From: Methylomicrobium sp051061015
GTDB taxonomy: Bacteria > Pseudomonadota > Gammaproteobacteria > Methylococcales > Methylomonadaceae
Direction: 5' to 3'
Assembly (NCBI GenBank): GCA_051061015.1
Contig: JBPFEG010000056.1
Location: 1-64,000, forward strand
Length of the DNA: 64,000 nucleotides
The first letter of the stretch is position 1. Every line of letters starts with the position of its first letter. Positions 1-9,340 of the stretch are shown in pieces. The position numbers and the translations under genes are program-made. Under the pieces are notes generated by a model. That model was given only the letters and a program-made list of their open reading frames with translations. It searched no databases and was not told the origin of the DNA.

Positions 1-865
1 CTTCATCCCGCTTGGTGCCGCGCAGGAGGATGCCGACGTTGTCACCGGCCTGGCCTTGATCCAACAGTTTACGGAACATTTCCACCCCGGTGCAGGTGGT
101 GGTGACGGTCGGACGGATACCGACAATTTCCACTTCCTGGCCGACCTTGATGATGCCGCGCTCAACCCGACCGGTCACTACGGTACCGCGGCCCGAGATC
201 GAGAATACGTCTTCGATCGGCATCAGGAAGGTGCCGTCCACGGCTCTTTCCGGCAGCGGAATGTAAGAGTCCAGCGCTTCCACCAGCTTGATGATGGAAG
301 GCACGCCCACTTCGCTTTGATCGCCTTCCAAGGCTTTCAGGGCGGAGCCCACGATGATCGGGGTGTCGTCGCCTGGGAAGTCATACAGATCCAGCAACTC
401 GCGGATTTCCATTTCGACCAGGTCGATCAGTTCGGCATCGTCCACCATGTCGGCCTTGTTCAGGAATACCACAATGTAAGGTTCGCCGACCTGCCGGGAC
501 AAGAGGATGTGCTCGCGGGTTTGCGGCATCGGGCCGTCCGCGGCCGAGCACACCAGGATCGCGCCGTCCATTTGCGCCGCACCGGTGATCATGTTTTTAA
601 CGTAGTCGGCATGGCCCGGGCAGTCCACGTGCGCATAATGGCGGCTGGCGGATTGATATTCCACGTGCGAGGTGGCGATCGTAATACCACGAGCGCGCTC
701 TTCCGGCGCATTGTCGATTTGGTCGAACGCTTTCACTTCACCGCCTTGCAACTCCGCCATCACCTTGGTCAAAGCTGCGGTCAAGGTGGTCTTACCGTGG
801 TCAACGTGTCCGATCGTGCCGACGTTAACGTGTGGCTTGCTACGGGAAAATTTCTCTTTGGCCAT
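1..865 (-). CDS. tuf: Elongation factor Tu, N-terminal part (cut by window edge)
   Basis: This gene encodes EF-Tu, the GTPase that carries aminoacyl-tRNA to the ribosomal A site. Read on the minus strand from the ATG at 863-865 it begins MAKEKFSRSKPHVNVG. It then has the G1 P-loop GHVDHGKTT and continues through the G domain and into domain 2. About 288 of the usual ~396 codons are inside the window; the C-terminus lies beyond base 1. It follows tRNA-Tyr, tRNA-Gly and tRNA-Thr on the same strand, the arrangement known for tufB in E. coli, so it is very probably co-transcribed with them from the promoter near 1200. Confidence 0.97.
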   Translation of the reverse strand, partial: MAKEKFSRSKPHVNVGTIGHVDHGKTTLTAALTKVMAELQGGEVKAFDQIDNAPEERARGITIATSHVEYQSASRHYAHVDCPGHADYVKNMITGAAQMDGAILVCSAADGPMPQTREHILLSRQVGEPYIVVFLNKADMVDDAELIDLVEMEIRELLDLYDFPGDDTPIIVGSALKALEGDQSEVGVPSIIKLVEALDSYIPLPERAVDGTFLMPIEDVFSISGRGTVVTGRVERGIIKVGQEVEIVGIRPTVTTTCTGVEMFRKLLDQGQAGDNVGILLRGTKRDE

Positions 866-896
866 GTGAATAAACCTTTAAAAACATTCAAATCTC

Positions 897-972
<76 letters not shown>

Positions 973-991
973 GGTGTCACAGAATACTTTT

Positions 992-1065
992 TGGAGCGGG
1001 TGATGGGAATCGAACCCACGTGATCAGCTTGGAAGGCTGGAGTTCTACCATTGAACTACACCCGC
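992..1065 (-). tRNA. tRNA-Gly(TCC)
   Basis: A 74-nt cloverleaf on the minus strand with acceptor GCGGGTG/CACCCGC, T-arm GGTTCGATTCC and encoded CCA. The anticodon loop CTTCCAA gives TCC (Gly). It lies between tRNA-Tyr and tRNA-Thr. Confidence 0.97.
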
Positions 1066-1082
1066 AGACTTCAAAAAAAAGT

Positions 1083-1167
1083 TGGTGGAGAGGGGAGGAT
1101 TCGAACCTCCGAAGGCAGAGCCGGCAGATTTACAGTCTGATCCCTTTGGCCGCTCGGGAACCTCTCC
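1083..1167 (-). tRNA. tRNA-Tyr(GTA)
   Basis: An 85-nt class II tRNA on the minus strand with a long variable arm, acceptor GGAGAGG/CCTCTCC and encoded CCA. The loop CTGTAAA gives anticodon GTA (Tyr). It is the first gene of the tRNA-tuf transcript. Confidence 0.97.
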
Positions 1168-1186
1168 TATAACGAGTTAGTCGCTT

Positions 1187-1215
1187 ATTATCTTTTATTA
1201 AAAATCTTCTGTCAA
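1187..1215 (-). promoter_or_regulatory. Sigma-70 promoter of the tRNA-Tyr-Gly-Thr-tuf operon
   Basis: On the minus strand there is a perfect -35 box TTGACA (1215-1210), a 17-nt spacer and a -10 box GATAAT (1192-1187). The expected transcript start is about 12 nt before the 5' end of tRNA-Tyr. The flanks are AT-rich, as expected for a strong stable-RNA promoter. Confidence 0.8.
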
Positions 1216-1251
1216 CAAAAGATTTATCCAGATGTTTTGAAAATTCCAGCT

Positions 1252-1818
1252 TTAGGCGTTGATTCTGCTCATGGCTGTATCGATTTCACCCGCAACCATC
1301 AGCGGCACGAAATTCAATCCGGTTTTGATCGCCGTATCCAGCAAATCCGCTTCCTGCCGGGACGGCGCTGACAACACAAAATCTGCCACTGCCTTTCCAG
1401 CTGGCGGACGACCTATCCCCAACCTTAAACGATAAAAATCTTTTGCACCCAAGTGAGCAATGATGTCACGCAGCCCATTATGACCAGCATGTCCGCCATC
1501 CCTTTTCAATTTGACGACGCCCGGATTGAAATCGAGCTCATCATGCACAACCAGCATCTGATCCGGCTGTAATTTATAATACTTCAGCAGCGCATTCACC
1601 GACTGACCGCTGCGATTCATAAAAGTCACAGGCTTTAACAATAGAAGCTTTTCACCTCCTACGTTACATTCCGCAACCTCTCCAAAAAACCTGGAAGCCT
1701 GTGTAAATGCAGACCCCGAATCCTGCGCGAGGCAATCTACAAACAAAAACCCGGCGTTATGCCGGGTTTTCTCATATTGCCGCCCTGGATTCCCCAAACC
1801 AACAATAAGTTTTATCAC
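1252..1818 (-). CDS. pth: Peptidyl-tRNA hydrolase
   Basis: Pth cleaves the ester bond of peptidyl-tRNA that has dropped off stalled ribosomes, freeing tRNA for reuse. The 188-residue protein has the full family length. It carries the N-terminal GLGNPG motif with Asn10, catalytic His20 in TRHNAG, the VVHDELD loop around residue 93 and GHNGLRD with Asn near 114. It starts 6 nt after the rplY stop codon and is the last gene of the prs-rplY-pth set. This order is usual in gammaproteobacteria and links it to translation. Confidence 0.97.
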   Translation of the reverse strand: MIKLIVGLGNPGRQYEKTRHNAGFLFVDCLAQDSGSAFTQASRFFGEVAECNVGGEKLLLLKPVTFMNRSGQSVNALLKYYKLQPDQMLVVHDELDFNPGVVKLKRDGGHAGHNGLRDIIAHLGAKDFYRLRLGIGRPPAGKAVADFVLSAPSRQEADLLDTAIKTGLNFVPLMVAGEIDTAMSRINA

Positions 1819-1824
1819 TTTTCC

Positions 1825-2427
1825 TTAGGCAGCCGACTCGTCTTGGCTTACTTTACCGGGCATCATTGATACTACCGGCAGATCGTGCTCAGGCCCATGA
1901 GTCAATGCAACAATCTCGACACCAGCCGGCAACACGAGATCCGAAAGGTGAATCGAAGACCCAACATCCAGCTTCGCCAGATCCACCTCAATAAACTCAG
2001 GCAGCGAACCTGGCAAACAAGTCACTTCAACATCGACCAACGAATGCGCTGCAACACCGCCTTTTTTTCCACCAATAGAAGTGCTTTCATTGATGAAATG
2101 CAAAGGCACATGCACCTTGATCGCTTCCGACATGCTGACTCTCAAGAAATCGAGATGCATGATCTGGAACTTCGCCGGATTACGCTGAACGCCTTTCAAA
2201 ACCGCCTTTTCAGTCTTGCCATCGATGGTGACATCGAGAATATGAGAATAAACCGCCTCATGCTCAAGATGCTTGATAACTTCATTATGATTCAAAACCA
2301 GCATTTGCGGCTCTTGATGACCACCGTATATCACCGCAGGCACATTACCTTGACGACGCGCATTTCTTGCCGCGTTCTTTCCTGACTGCCCACGAGCCTG
2401 AGCAACAAATTCAAATACGTTAGACAT
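1825..2427 (-). CDS. rplY: 50S ribosomal protein L25 / general stress protein Ctc
   Basis: The protein binds 5S rRNA in the large subunit central protuberance. At 200 residues it is the long Ctc-type form. The N-terminal L25 domain (about residues 5-95) includes the RRQGNVPAVIYGG segment. A C-terminal TL5-type beta domain follows, and the tail is short and acidic. It lies 45 nt downstream of prs and 6 nt upstream of pth, both on the same strand, in the usual order. The start is the ATG at 2427, the only sensible one given the conserved N-terminus. Confidence 0.96.
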   Translation of the reverse strand: MSNVFEFVAQARGQSGKNAARNARRQGNVPAVIYGGHQEPQMLVLNHNEVIKHLEHEAVYSHILDVTIDGKTEKAVLKGVQRNPAKFQIMHLDFLRVSMSEAIKVHVPLHFINESTSIGGKKGGVAAHSLVDVEVTCLPGSLPEFIEVDLAKLDVGSSIHLSDLVLPAGVEIVALTHGPEHDLPVVSMMPGKVSQDESAA

Positions 2428-2471
2428 GTTATTTATTTACCCCGCGCTTCAACGCGCAAAACTTTGTTCTA

Positions 2472-3425
2472 TCAATCGACATACAGAGAACTGACCGACT
2501 CACCCACCGCAATTCGCCTGATCGTTTCGGCAAGCAATTCGGCAACACTGAGCTGCCTGATTCTTCCCAGTGACTCAGCCTCCGGACGCAATGGTATCGT
2601 ATCAGTCACCACCAACTCATCCAGTACCGAACGCTCTATATTCGAAATGGCCGCGCCCGATAAAACCGCGTGCGTACAATAAGCCACCACCTTGATGGCG
2701 CCGTGATCTTTTAATGCCTTTGCCGCATGACACAAGGTTCCCGCCGTATCAACAAGATCATCAATCAGCACACAACTGCGACCTTCAACATCGCCGATGA
2801 TATGCATCACTTCCGAAACATTCGCCTTCGGACGACGCTTGTCGATAATCGCCAGATCCGCATCATCCAGCCTCTTGGCTAACGCGCGCGCTCTTACAAC
2901 ACCTCCGACATCCGGAGATACCACCATCAGCCTGTGATATTTCTGCCGCCACACATCACCCAACAAAATCGGCGATGCATATACATTATCCACAGGAATA
3001 TCGAAAAAACCCTGAATCTGATCAGCATGCAAATCCACAGTCAGCACCCGATGCGCGCCTGCCTGCTCGATCATTTTCGCCACAAGCTTCGCAGTAATCG
3101 GCACTCTCGCGGAGCGAGTACGCCTATCCTGCCGAGCATAACCGTAATACGGAATCACCGCCGTGATTCGTGACGCCGAGGCTCGCTTCAGCGCGTCGAT
3201 CATCACCAACAATTCCATCAAGTTATCGTTATTCGGCGAACAGGTCGACTGGATAACGAAAACATCCTTACCCCGGACATTTTCTCCAATTTCGATAGCG
3301 ACTTCACCGTCACTAAACCGACCCACACTCGCCAAACCCAGCCGCATATTGAGTTTTCTTACAATACCTTCTGACAAAGCCAGATTGGCATTTCCGGAAA
3401 ACACCATCATTGCGGCTTCATTCAT
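2472..3425 (-). CDS. prs: Ribose-phosphate pyrophosphokinase (PRPP synthetase)
   Basis: The enzyme transfers pyrophosphate from ATP to ribose 5-phosphate, giving PRPP for purine, pyrimidine, His, Trp and NAD synthesis. The 317-residue protein has the class I layout: an N-terminal FSGNANLAL segment, the flexible loop YYGYARQDRR, metal-binding VDLHADQ and the PRPP-binding loop VLIDDLVDTAGTL near residue 220. An AGGAG Shine-Dalgarno sits 8 nt before the chosen ATG. tRNA-Gln lies directly upstream and rplY downstream on the same strand, a common gammaproteobacterial arrangement. Confidence 0.97.
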   Translation of the reverse strand: MNEAAMMVFSGNANLALSEGIVRKLNMRLGLASVGRFSDGEVAIEIGENVRGKDVFVIQSTCSPNNDNLMELLVMIDALKRASASRITAVIPYYGYARQDRRTRSARVPITAKLVAKMIEQAGAHRVLTVDLHADQIQGFFDIPVDNVYASPILLGDVWRQKYHRLMVVSPDVGGVVRARALAKRLDDADLAIIDKRRPKANVSEVMHIIGDVEGRSCVLIDDLVDTAGTLCHAAKALKDHGAIKVVAYCTHAVLSGAAISNIERSVLDELVVTDTIPLRPEAESLGRIRQLSVAELLAETIRRIAVGESVSSLYVD

Positions 3426-3470
3426 TTTTCACACTCCTAAAATGAACTCGACTTGATGCGGAATAAAAAA

Positions 3471-3545
3471 TGGCTGGGCCGCAAGGATTCGAACCTTGGT
3501 ATGCGGGGATCAAAACCCCGTGCCTTACCGCTTGGCGACGGCCCA
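3471..3545 (-). tRNA. tRNA-Gln(TTG)
   Basis: A 75-nt cloverleaf on the minus strand, acceptor TGGGCCG with its partner, T-arm GGTTCGAATCC and encoded CCA. The loop TTTTGAT gives anticodon TTG (Gln). It sits between ispE and prs on their strand and is probably processed from their common transcript. Confidence 0.97.
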
Positions 3546-3550
3546 ATAAA

Positions 3551-4429
3551 TTAAGAAATATTTTTGACAGCCCTGACTTTCACATACAGAGGAGACTGAT
3601 TGACCCCCCTAACCAAATAGCACTGCCATTTGCCTGCAAGCGACTGATAAGCACTTTTTGCGGACTGCTCCGAATCAAACTGCGCAAAAACACAAGCCCC
3701 TGTCCCTGTCAGCCTGCCTTCGGCAAATTCGGATAAAGCAACTAAAGCGTCTTTAACTGCTTGGTAACGCCGTGTTACAACACCAAGACAATCATTTTGG
3801 TGTTGCCCGGCGATAAAGTCGGCTATTTTGATCGATTCACTATCTCGTGTCAAGCCTTTATCAGAAAAAATTTCTCCGGTATTCACATGACAATCAGGAC
3901 GAATCACCACCGTCCAACACTCCGGCACTTGGATCGGTTCCAGTTGTTCCCCGACCCCCTCTCCCCAGGCCGCTTGACCAAACACAAAAACCGGCACATC
4001 GGCCCCCAGGTTTAACCCAAGCTGCATCAGCTTTTCTGTCGTCAGGCCCAATCCCCATAAATGATTCAACGCCACCAGCGTGGTTGCAGCGTCTGAACTC
4101 CCCCCTCCCAGTCCCCCGCCCATTGGCAGGTTTTTTTCGACCTCAATCCTGACCCCGCCAGCATAACCGGTCTCCGACTTCAACAATTGCGCCGCCCTGA
4201 CCGTCAAATCATCCGCTTCTGCAACCCCTGGCAGCGTTTGATAGAGACTCACACGATCTTCATCGACCGGATGAAATCTGAGCCAGTCACATAAATCAAT
4301 GAACTGAAATACCGTTTGCAGCAAATGATAGCCGTCGGGGCGCCGTCCTGTGATACGCAGCATCAAATTCAGTTTGGCCGGCGCAGGCCATTTCTCCGCC
4401 CAGGCCAGCAGATTAGCGCTCTTTTCCAT
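3551..4429 (-). CDS. ispE: 4-diphosphocytidyl-2-C-methyl-D-erythritol kinase
   Basis: IspE phosphorylates CDP-methylerythritol in the MEP route to isoprenoid precursors. The 292-residue GHMP-family kinase has the N-terminal PAPAKLNL substrate motif with a catalytic-type Lys. The glycine-rich ATP loop PMGGGLGGGSSDAA lies near residue 105, and LGADVPVFV carries the catalytic-type Asp. Its first 17 nt overlap the 3' end of lolB, so translation is probably coupled. tRNA-Gln follows 5 nt after the stop. Confidence 0.96.
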   Translation of the reverse strand: MEKSANLLAWAEKWPAPAKLNLMLRITGRRPDGYHLLQTVFQFIDLCDWLRFHPVDEDRVSLYQTLPGVAEADDLTVRAAQLLKSETGYAGGVRIEVEKNLPMGGGLGGGSSDAATTLVALNHLWGLGLTTEKLMQLGLNLGADVPVFVFGQAAWGEGVGEQLEPIQVPECWTVVIRPDCHVNTGEIFSDKGLTRDSESIKIADFIAGQHQNDCLGVVTRRYQAVKDALVALSEFAEGRLTGTGACVFAQFDSEQSAKSAYQSLAGKWQCYLVRGVNQSPLYVKVRAVKNIS

Positions 4430-5063
4430 TATGGAGTATCCAATGATTAATAATCAGCTTTAATTTGACTCGATCATTCGCGACCGACATTTTGCGCGGC
4501 AGAAGCAATTGCCCAACCGGCTGCATTGACTGAAATGCAATCGTCCAGCCTGACTGCCTGAACCCTTTATCGGTTTCCTCAAAGTCCAGGCCAGGTTCCG
4601 GCAGACCCAGCACCCAGTAACGCAGCGAAGTCACCGGCACAAACAGACCCAATCGTTGATTAATGAACTCTTCGGGATCGTCAGAGGATTCCACCTTGTC
4701 GTCGCCCTGCGCTACCGTAACCCTATTGCCGGACAGATGAATCCTCATGGCTCCCTGCCCCAAAGGACCCGACAATTTGATTTGCTCATCGTCGCGCCGA
4801 TGCGCCCAAGCTAAGTCGGCGGTCCAGGAATCCTCAACCCCAGTCAGCGCCACCCGCCCATCCAGCGACCAAGGCTCAAGACGGTACAATTCCTGATTTA
4901 CCTTTTTTGAATAGGAAATTTCGGGAGGGGCCGGGGTGAAAAGCGAACAGCCTGTTAACGGCGCCGCCAATAAGAGACCTAGCAGCCATTTTGCGGTTTT
5001 CCGCTTCAGCATGGGCCGCTTCCGCTCGAAACCCGAATCATTGTTGAGTTCGATTTGCATCAC
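4413..5063 (-). CDS. lolB: Outer-membrane lipoprotein receptor LolB
   Basis: LolB takes lipoproteins from the periplasmic carrier LolA and inserts them into the outer membrane. The protein has a lipoprotein signal with lipobox LTGC (Cys39 in this frame), followed by a LolA/LolB-type beta domain with WSLDGRVAL near the start. The long form starts with GTG-ATG at 5063-5058. The ATG at 5012 (MLKRKTAKWLL) would put the lipobox at a normal distance and is an equally good start. It lies between the TPR lipoprotein gene and ispE, which is the usual order. Confidence 0.93.
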   Translation of the reverse strand: MMQIELNNDSGFERKRPMLKRKTAKWLLGLLLAAPLTGCSLFTPAPPEISYSKKVNQELYRLEPWSLDGRVALTGVEDSWTADLAWAHRRDDEQIKLSGPLGQGAMRIHLSGNRVTVAQGDDKVESSDDPEEFINQRLGLFVPVTSLRYWVLGLPEPGLDFEETDKGFRQSGWTIAFQSMQPVGQLLLPRKMSVANDRVKLKLIINHWILHNGKER

Positions 5064-5083
5064 CTAAATAAGCGCCAGAATGC

Positions 5084-6823
5084 TTATTCCGAGCGATTTA
5101 ATATTCTTTGCTTGAAATCAAGCAAATACTCATCATCCGGCGCCGATTTAAAAGCCTTGTCGAACAATTTTCTGGCTTCGTCCTTTCTCCCCAATGCCCA
5201 GAGAACCTCGGCAAGATGCGCGGCGATCTCGTTTTCCTTCTGCTTCGCATAAGCCTGCTCCAGATATCTGAGGGCCTGATCGGTCTTTCCCTGTTTGAAC
5301 AACAGCCACCCGTAGCTATCCAGAATGACCGGTTCGTCAGGCTGCAATTTCAATGCCTGCAACAAATATTTCTCGGCTTCGGCCAGACGCGTCGGAAAAC
5401 TCAGCAAGGTATAGCCCAGCGCATTCAGCGCTTCCGCATTGTCGGGAGAGCGCGCCAGAATTTTTTTCAGATCGGACTCCAGCACATCAAATTTGCCGAT
5501 CCGCTCGGCGATCAATGCACGCGTGTAGAGCAATTCCTTACTGTCCGGCTGTTCGACAAGCGCGGCACTTAATTCGTCATACGCATCCTGATAGCGCTTC
5601 TGCTGATTCAGCAGTTCAGCCTTCATCAACGTAATACGAACTTTCTCCTTTGGAAAGCTGTCTTGCATCGTCTGCAAACGCGAAGCCGCCTCATCATACT
5701 GCTTGTCATGCGCAAGCAAATTGATGGCCGCGACGCCTGCTTCGAAACTGAAAGGCTCCTCCCTGACCTGGTCGTACCAATTCAGCGCTTTTTTAGGGTT
5801 ATCCCGCTTTTCTTCCAGCTTGCCGAGATAAAATCTGGCCTGATCCCGCCATTCGTTTTCGTTAAGCAATTTCTTCAAAACCTCTTCGGCTTCATTCTCA
5901 CGCCCCATCTGTATGTGCACCAGGGCCAACGCGAGCCAGCTCTCAAAATCCTTCGGATCCTTTTCGACCAGTCGTTGATAAATTTTTCCCGCCTCATCGT
6001 ATTCGCCGGTCTTAATCAGAAACTGCGTTAACATCTTGCTGATTTTTTGATTATCCGGATATTTCTGATGGGCATTACGCAAAAAAACTACCGCTTTCGG
6101 CAAATCGCCGGACATGACCGCAATTTGCGCCTGAAAAGCCAAGGCCTTGTCCCACTCGGGCTGAAGCCTCAACGCCTGCCCGATCTTCTTTTCGGCAATT
6201 TCCCGATTTTTCATCTGCATTGCAATGATCGACTGGAGATAAGGCACGGTTGCCTGGGTGGGGCGTTTAACCGATAGCGTCTCCAACGTGTCATAGATGG
6301 CCTGCAGCTTACCCTCGCTTTGCAGCGCAGCCGCCAGTTCCAGCATCGCGCTTTCAAAGCCGGCTGAATCATTGTCCAGAATCACGGTCAAGTGTTCCAG
6401 CGTTTTCTGCTGATCACCCGCCTCTAAACTGGACAATACGGCCAGCTTTCTCGCAGTGAGATTCTGCGGCTCCTTTTTAAGCCATAACCCCAGCGCCTTA
6501 TTCAATTTTTTTGAATCCTTCAAGTACATCGCAATCATCGCTGCGCGCTCGGCAGGTTTAGGATCCTGGACCCGTTTGGCCGCCTCGATATAACCCTCAT
6601 AAGCCAGATCGTACTGTCCACGCTGGCCGGCGATTTCCGCCGACATCAACATAAATAACACATCCTGGTCAATTTCTGTTTTCGCTTCTTTTCGTTTGGG
6701 GAGTTCTTTTTGAATAGACGGACCGACTGCCGGAGTCACAGTTTCTTGCTGTTTCTCTGGCGAGCTGGCGCAACCATTGAGTAAAATAGGGGCTAGCACC
6801 GCAAACAATCTAAAAATTAACAC
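5084..6823 (-). CDS. Tetratricopeptide-repeat lipoprotein
   Basis: The 579-residue protein starts with a lipoprotein signal (lipobox LNGC, Cys18), so it should be lipid-anchored in the envelope. The rest is almost wholly TPR repeats, for instance EALNALGYTLLSFP and EPVILDSYGWLLFKQGK near the C-terminus. Such repeats form a helical scaffold for protein partners; the partner is unknown. The start is a GTG with AGGA about 8 nt upstream, and a TATAAT -10 box lies at 6853-6858 (minus strand). Genes of this type precede lolB in Pseudomonas and relatives, diverging from hemA as here. Confidence 0.88.
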   Translation of the reverse strand: MLIFRLFAVLAPILLNGCASSPEKQQETVTPAVGPSIQKELPKRKEAKTEIDQDVLFMLMSAEIAGQRGQYDLAYEGYIEAAKRVQDPKPAERAAMIAMYLKDSKKLNKALGLWLKKEPQNLTARKLAVLSSLEAGDQQKTLEHLTVILDNDSAGFESAMLELAAALQSEGKLQAIYDTLETLSVKRPTQATVPYLQSIIAMQMKNREIAEKKIGQALRLQPEWDKALAFQAQIAVMSGDLPKAVVFLRNAHQKYPDNQKISKMLTQFLIKTGEYDEAGKIYQRLVEKDPKDFESWLALALVHIQMGRENEAEEVLKKLLNENEWRDQARFYLGKLEEKRDNPKKALNWYDQVREEPFSFEAGVAAINLLAHDKQYDEAASRLQTMQDSFPKEKVRITLMKAELLNQQKRYQDAYDELSAALVEQPDSKELLYTRALIAERIGKFDVLESDLKKILARSPDNAEALNALGYTLLSFPTRLAEAEKYLLQALKLQPDEPVILDSYGWLLFKQGKTDQALRYLEQAYAKQKENEIAAHLAEVLWALGRKDEARKLFDKAFKSAPDDEYLLDFKQRILNRSE

Positions 6824-6993
6824 AAAAACATCCTATAATTCGTTGACCTAAGATTATAAGGAAAATCGGACGACTCACGCATCTAAATTTGTTTTGCCAA
6901 GATCAAGTTTAATGCGTTAACCCATCGACATAGACATGCGAATGCACGTAAAGATCAATCCGGCGGCCGCCGTTTGAAATTATCGCTAACACC

Positions 6994-8253
6994 ATGACAC
7001 TTCTTGCACTAGGACTCAATTATAATACTGCGCCGCTTACGATCCGCGAGCGCCTGGCCTTCCCTGCCGAAATTCTGGATTCGGCTTTGCAAGAACTGGG
7101 GCGCATCAAGGAAATCAGCGAGGCGGCGATTCTATCTACCTGCAACCGTACCGAGTTTTATTGCACGACTGACTCGCCGAATCAGCAGATTTTGATCGAT
7201 TGGGTCGCCAACAGCAGAAATATTCGTTCCGACGACTTTGCGCCGTATTTATATTGCCATACCGATACCCAATTGATCCGGCACATGTTCCGCGTCGCCA
7301 GCGGACTGGACTCAATGATTCTCGGCGAACCGCAGATTCTCGGACAAATGAAAACCGCCTATCAGGCCGCGCTGGAAGCGGGCACGATAGGCAAACAGCT
7401 CGGCAAGCTGTTCCAATCAACTTTTACTGCTGCCAAAAAAGTCCGCACCGACACCGCGATCGGCTCAAGCCCGGTTTCGGTCGCCTTTGCCGCAGTACAG
7501 ATGGCGCAGCAGATTTTCGACAAGCTCAGCGACCAAACCGCGCTGTTGATCGGCGCCGGCGAAACGATCGAACTGACCGCCAGACACCTGACCCAGCAAG
7601 GCATCGGACGCCTGATCATAGCGAATCGCACTTATGATAAGGCGCATGCTCTGGCAATGCAATTCAACGGCTTTGCGATCGCCTTATCGGAATTGCCCAA
7701 CCATCTGGAAGAAGCCGACATCGTGATTTCCTCGACCGCCAGCCAGTTGCCGATTCTCGGCAAAGGCCGCGTCGAAAGCGCCCTAAAAAAACGCAAGCAC
7801 AAACCGATGTTCATGGTTGATCTGGCGGTTCCGCGCGACATCGAAGCGGAAGTCGAGCATCTCCGAGACGTTTATCTTTATACGGTCGACGATCTGAGAA
7901 ACACGATCGATCAAAACATGAACTCGCGCCGTCAGGCGGCCGAGCAAGCCGAAGAAATTATCGACACCCAGGTCGGCCATTTTCTGGCCTGGCTGCGCGC
8001 CCAGGGCGCCCAGACGACGATCCAGGATTATCGCCTACAAGCCGAACAAATCAGAAACGAAACTTTGCAAAAAGCGCTCGCCATGTTAAAAAATGGGACC
8101 CCGCCCGAAGAAGCATTGAACCGGCTGGCCCATAGCTTGACTAACAAGCTGATTCACACTCCGAGCGCGCAAATCAGGGCCGCCGCCGAAAACGAAAGGC
8201 ACGACCTGGTCGCCGCGGCTCGCGAAATTCTGAAATTAAAACATACTCAATGA
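6994..8253 (+). CDS. hemA: Glutamyl-tRNA reductase
   Basis: HemA reduces glutamyl-tRNA to glutamate 1-semialdehyde, the first committed step of C5-pathway tetrapyrrole synthesis. The 419-residue protein has the N-terminal GLNYNTAPLTIRE segment and the nucleophile Cys50 in LSTCNRTEFY. A Rossmann NADPH domain follows (LIGAGETIELTARHL near residue 190), then a C-terminal dimerization helix bundle. Its stop overlaps the prfA start (ATGA), so translation is probably coupled. It diverges from the TPR lipoprotein gene across a 170-nt region. Confidence 0.97.
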   Translation: MTLLALGLNYNTAPLTIRERLAFPAEILDSALQELGRIKEISEAAILSTCNRTEFYCTTDSPNQQILIDWVANSRNIRSDDFAPYLYCHTDTQLIRHMFRVASGLDSMILGEPQILGQMKTAYQAALEAGTIGKQLGKLFQSTFTAAKKVRTDTAIGSSPVSVAFAAVQMAQQIFDKLSDQTALLIGAGETIELTARHLTQQGIGRLIIANRTYDKAHALAMQFNGFAIALSELPNHLEEADIVISSTASQLPILGKGRVESALKKRKHKPMFMVDLAVPRDIEAEVEHLRDVYLYTVDDLRNTIDQNMNSRRQAAEQAEEIIDTQVGHFLAWLRAQGAQTTIQDYRLQAEQIRNETLQKALAMLKNGTPPEEALNRLAHSLTNKLIHTPSAQIRAAAENERHDLVAAAREILKLKHTQ

Positions 8254-9335
8254 AAGACTCCATCAAGCTCAAATTAGAAAATCTAAGCGAACGTTACGAA
8301 GAAATCGCCGCCCTCCTCTCCCAGCCCGAAGTTCAAAACAATCAAAAACAGCAGCGCTCGTTGAGCCAGGAATACGCGCAGATCGGCCCACTGGTCGACT
8401 GTTATCGGCGCTATGAACAGGCTCAGACACAGCTTCAATCCGCCCAGGAAATGGCCAATGACAGCGACCCCGAATTACGCGAACTGGCCCGCGAGGAGTA
8501 CCGTGATGCAGAAACGCTGATCGAATCGCTCGAACACGAACTGCAAATCCTGCTGCTGCCGAGGGATCCGAACGACAACCGCAATATTTTTCTCGAAATC
8601 CGTGCCGGCACCGGCGGCGATGAGGCGGCGATTTTTTCCGGCGACCTTTCCCGAATGTATCAGCGCTATGCCGAACGCAAAGGCTGGCAAACCGAAGTAA
8701 TCAGCGAGAGTCACGGGGATCACGGGGGTTACAAGGAAGTCATTCTGCGCGTCTCCGGTCGTGACGTGTATTCGCAATTGAAGTTCGAATCCGGCACGCA
8801 CCGGGTGCAGCGCGTTCCCGAAACCGAATCGCAAGGCCGTATCCATACCTCGGCCTGCACAGTCGCGATCATGCCCGAAATCGATGAAGTCGATGCGATC
8901 GATATCAACCCGGCCGACCTGCGCATCGATACTTATCGCTCCTCGGGGGCCGGCGGCCAGCACGTAAACAAAACCGAATCCGCGATCCGGATTACCCATA
9001 TTCCAACCGGCGTCGTGGTCGAGTGCCAGGACGAACGTTCACAGCACAAAAACCGAGCCCGCGCCATGTCGCTGCTGCAATCGCGGCTGCTTGCCGCCGA
9101 ACAGGAAAAGCAGAGCTCCGAACAGGCCAAAGCCCGTAAATTACAGGTCGGCTCTGGCGACCGCTCCGAACGCATCCGCACCTACAATTACCCGCAAGGC
9201 CGTCTGACCGACCATCGGATCAACCTGACTCTCTACAAACTCGATGACATCATGGAAGGCGGACTGGAACAAGTTGTAGGACCGCTGATCAACGAGCATC
9301 AGGCGGAACTTCTGACCCAACTCGGCGAAGAATAG
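8250..9335 (+). CDS. prfA: Peptide chain release factor 1
   Basis: RF1 recognises UAA and UAG stop codons and triggers peptidyl-tRNA hydrolysis. The 361-residue protein has the GGQ motif (SSGAGGQHVNKTESA) whose Gln is the methylation target of PrmC. The stop-codon-reading PxT tripeptide is PET here, within RVQRVPETESQG. It overlaps hemA by 4 nt and is followed after 5 nt by prmC, so the modifying enzyme is encoded next to its substrate. Confidence 0.97.
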   Translation: MKDSIKLKLENLSERYEEIAALLSQPEVQNNQKQQRSLSQEYAQIGPLVDCYRRYEQAQTQLQSAQEMANDSDPELRELAREEYRDAETLIESLEHELQILLLPRDPNDNRNIFLEIRAGTGGDEAAIFSGDLSRMYQRYAERKGWQTEVISESHGDHGGYKEVILRVSGRDVYSQLKFESGTHRVQRVPETESQGRIHTSACTVAIMPEIDEVDAIDINPADLRIDTYRSSGAGGQHVNKTESAIRITHIPTGVVVECQDERSQHKNRARAMSLLQSRLLAAEQEKQSSEQAKARKLQVGSGDRSERIRTYNYPQGRLTDHRINLTLYKLDDIMEGGLEQVVGPLINEHQAELLTQLGEE

Positions 9336-9340
9336 AACGG

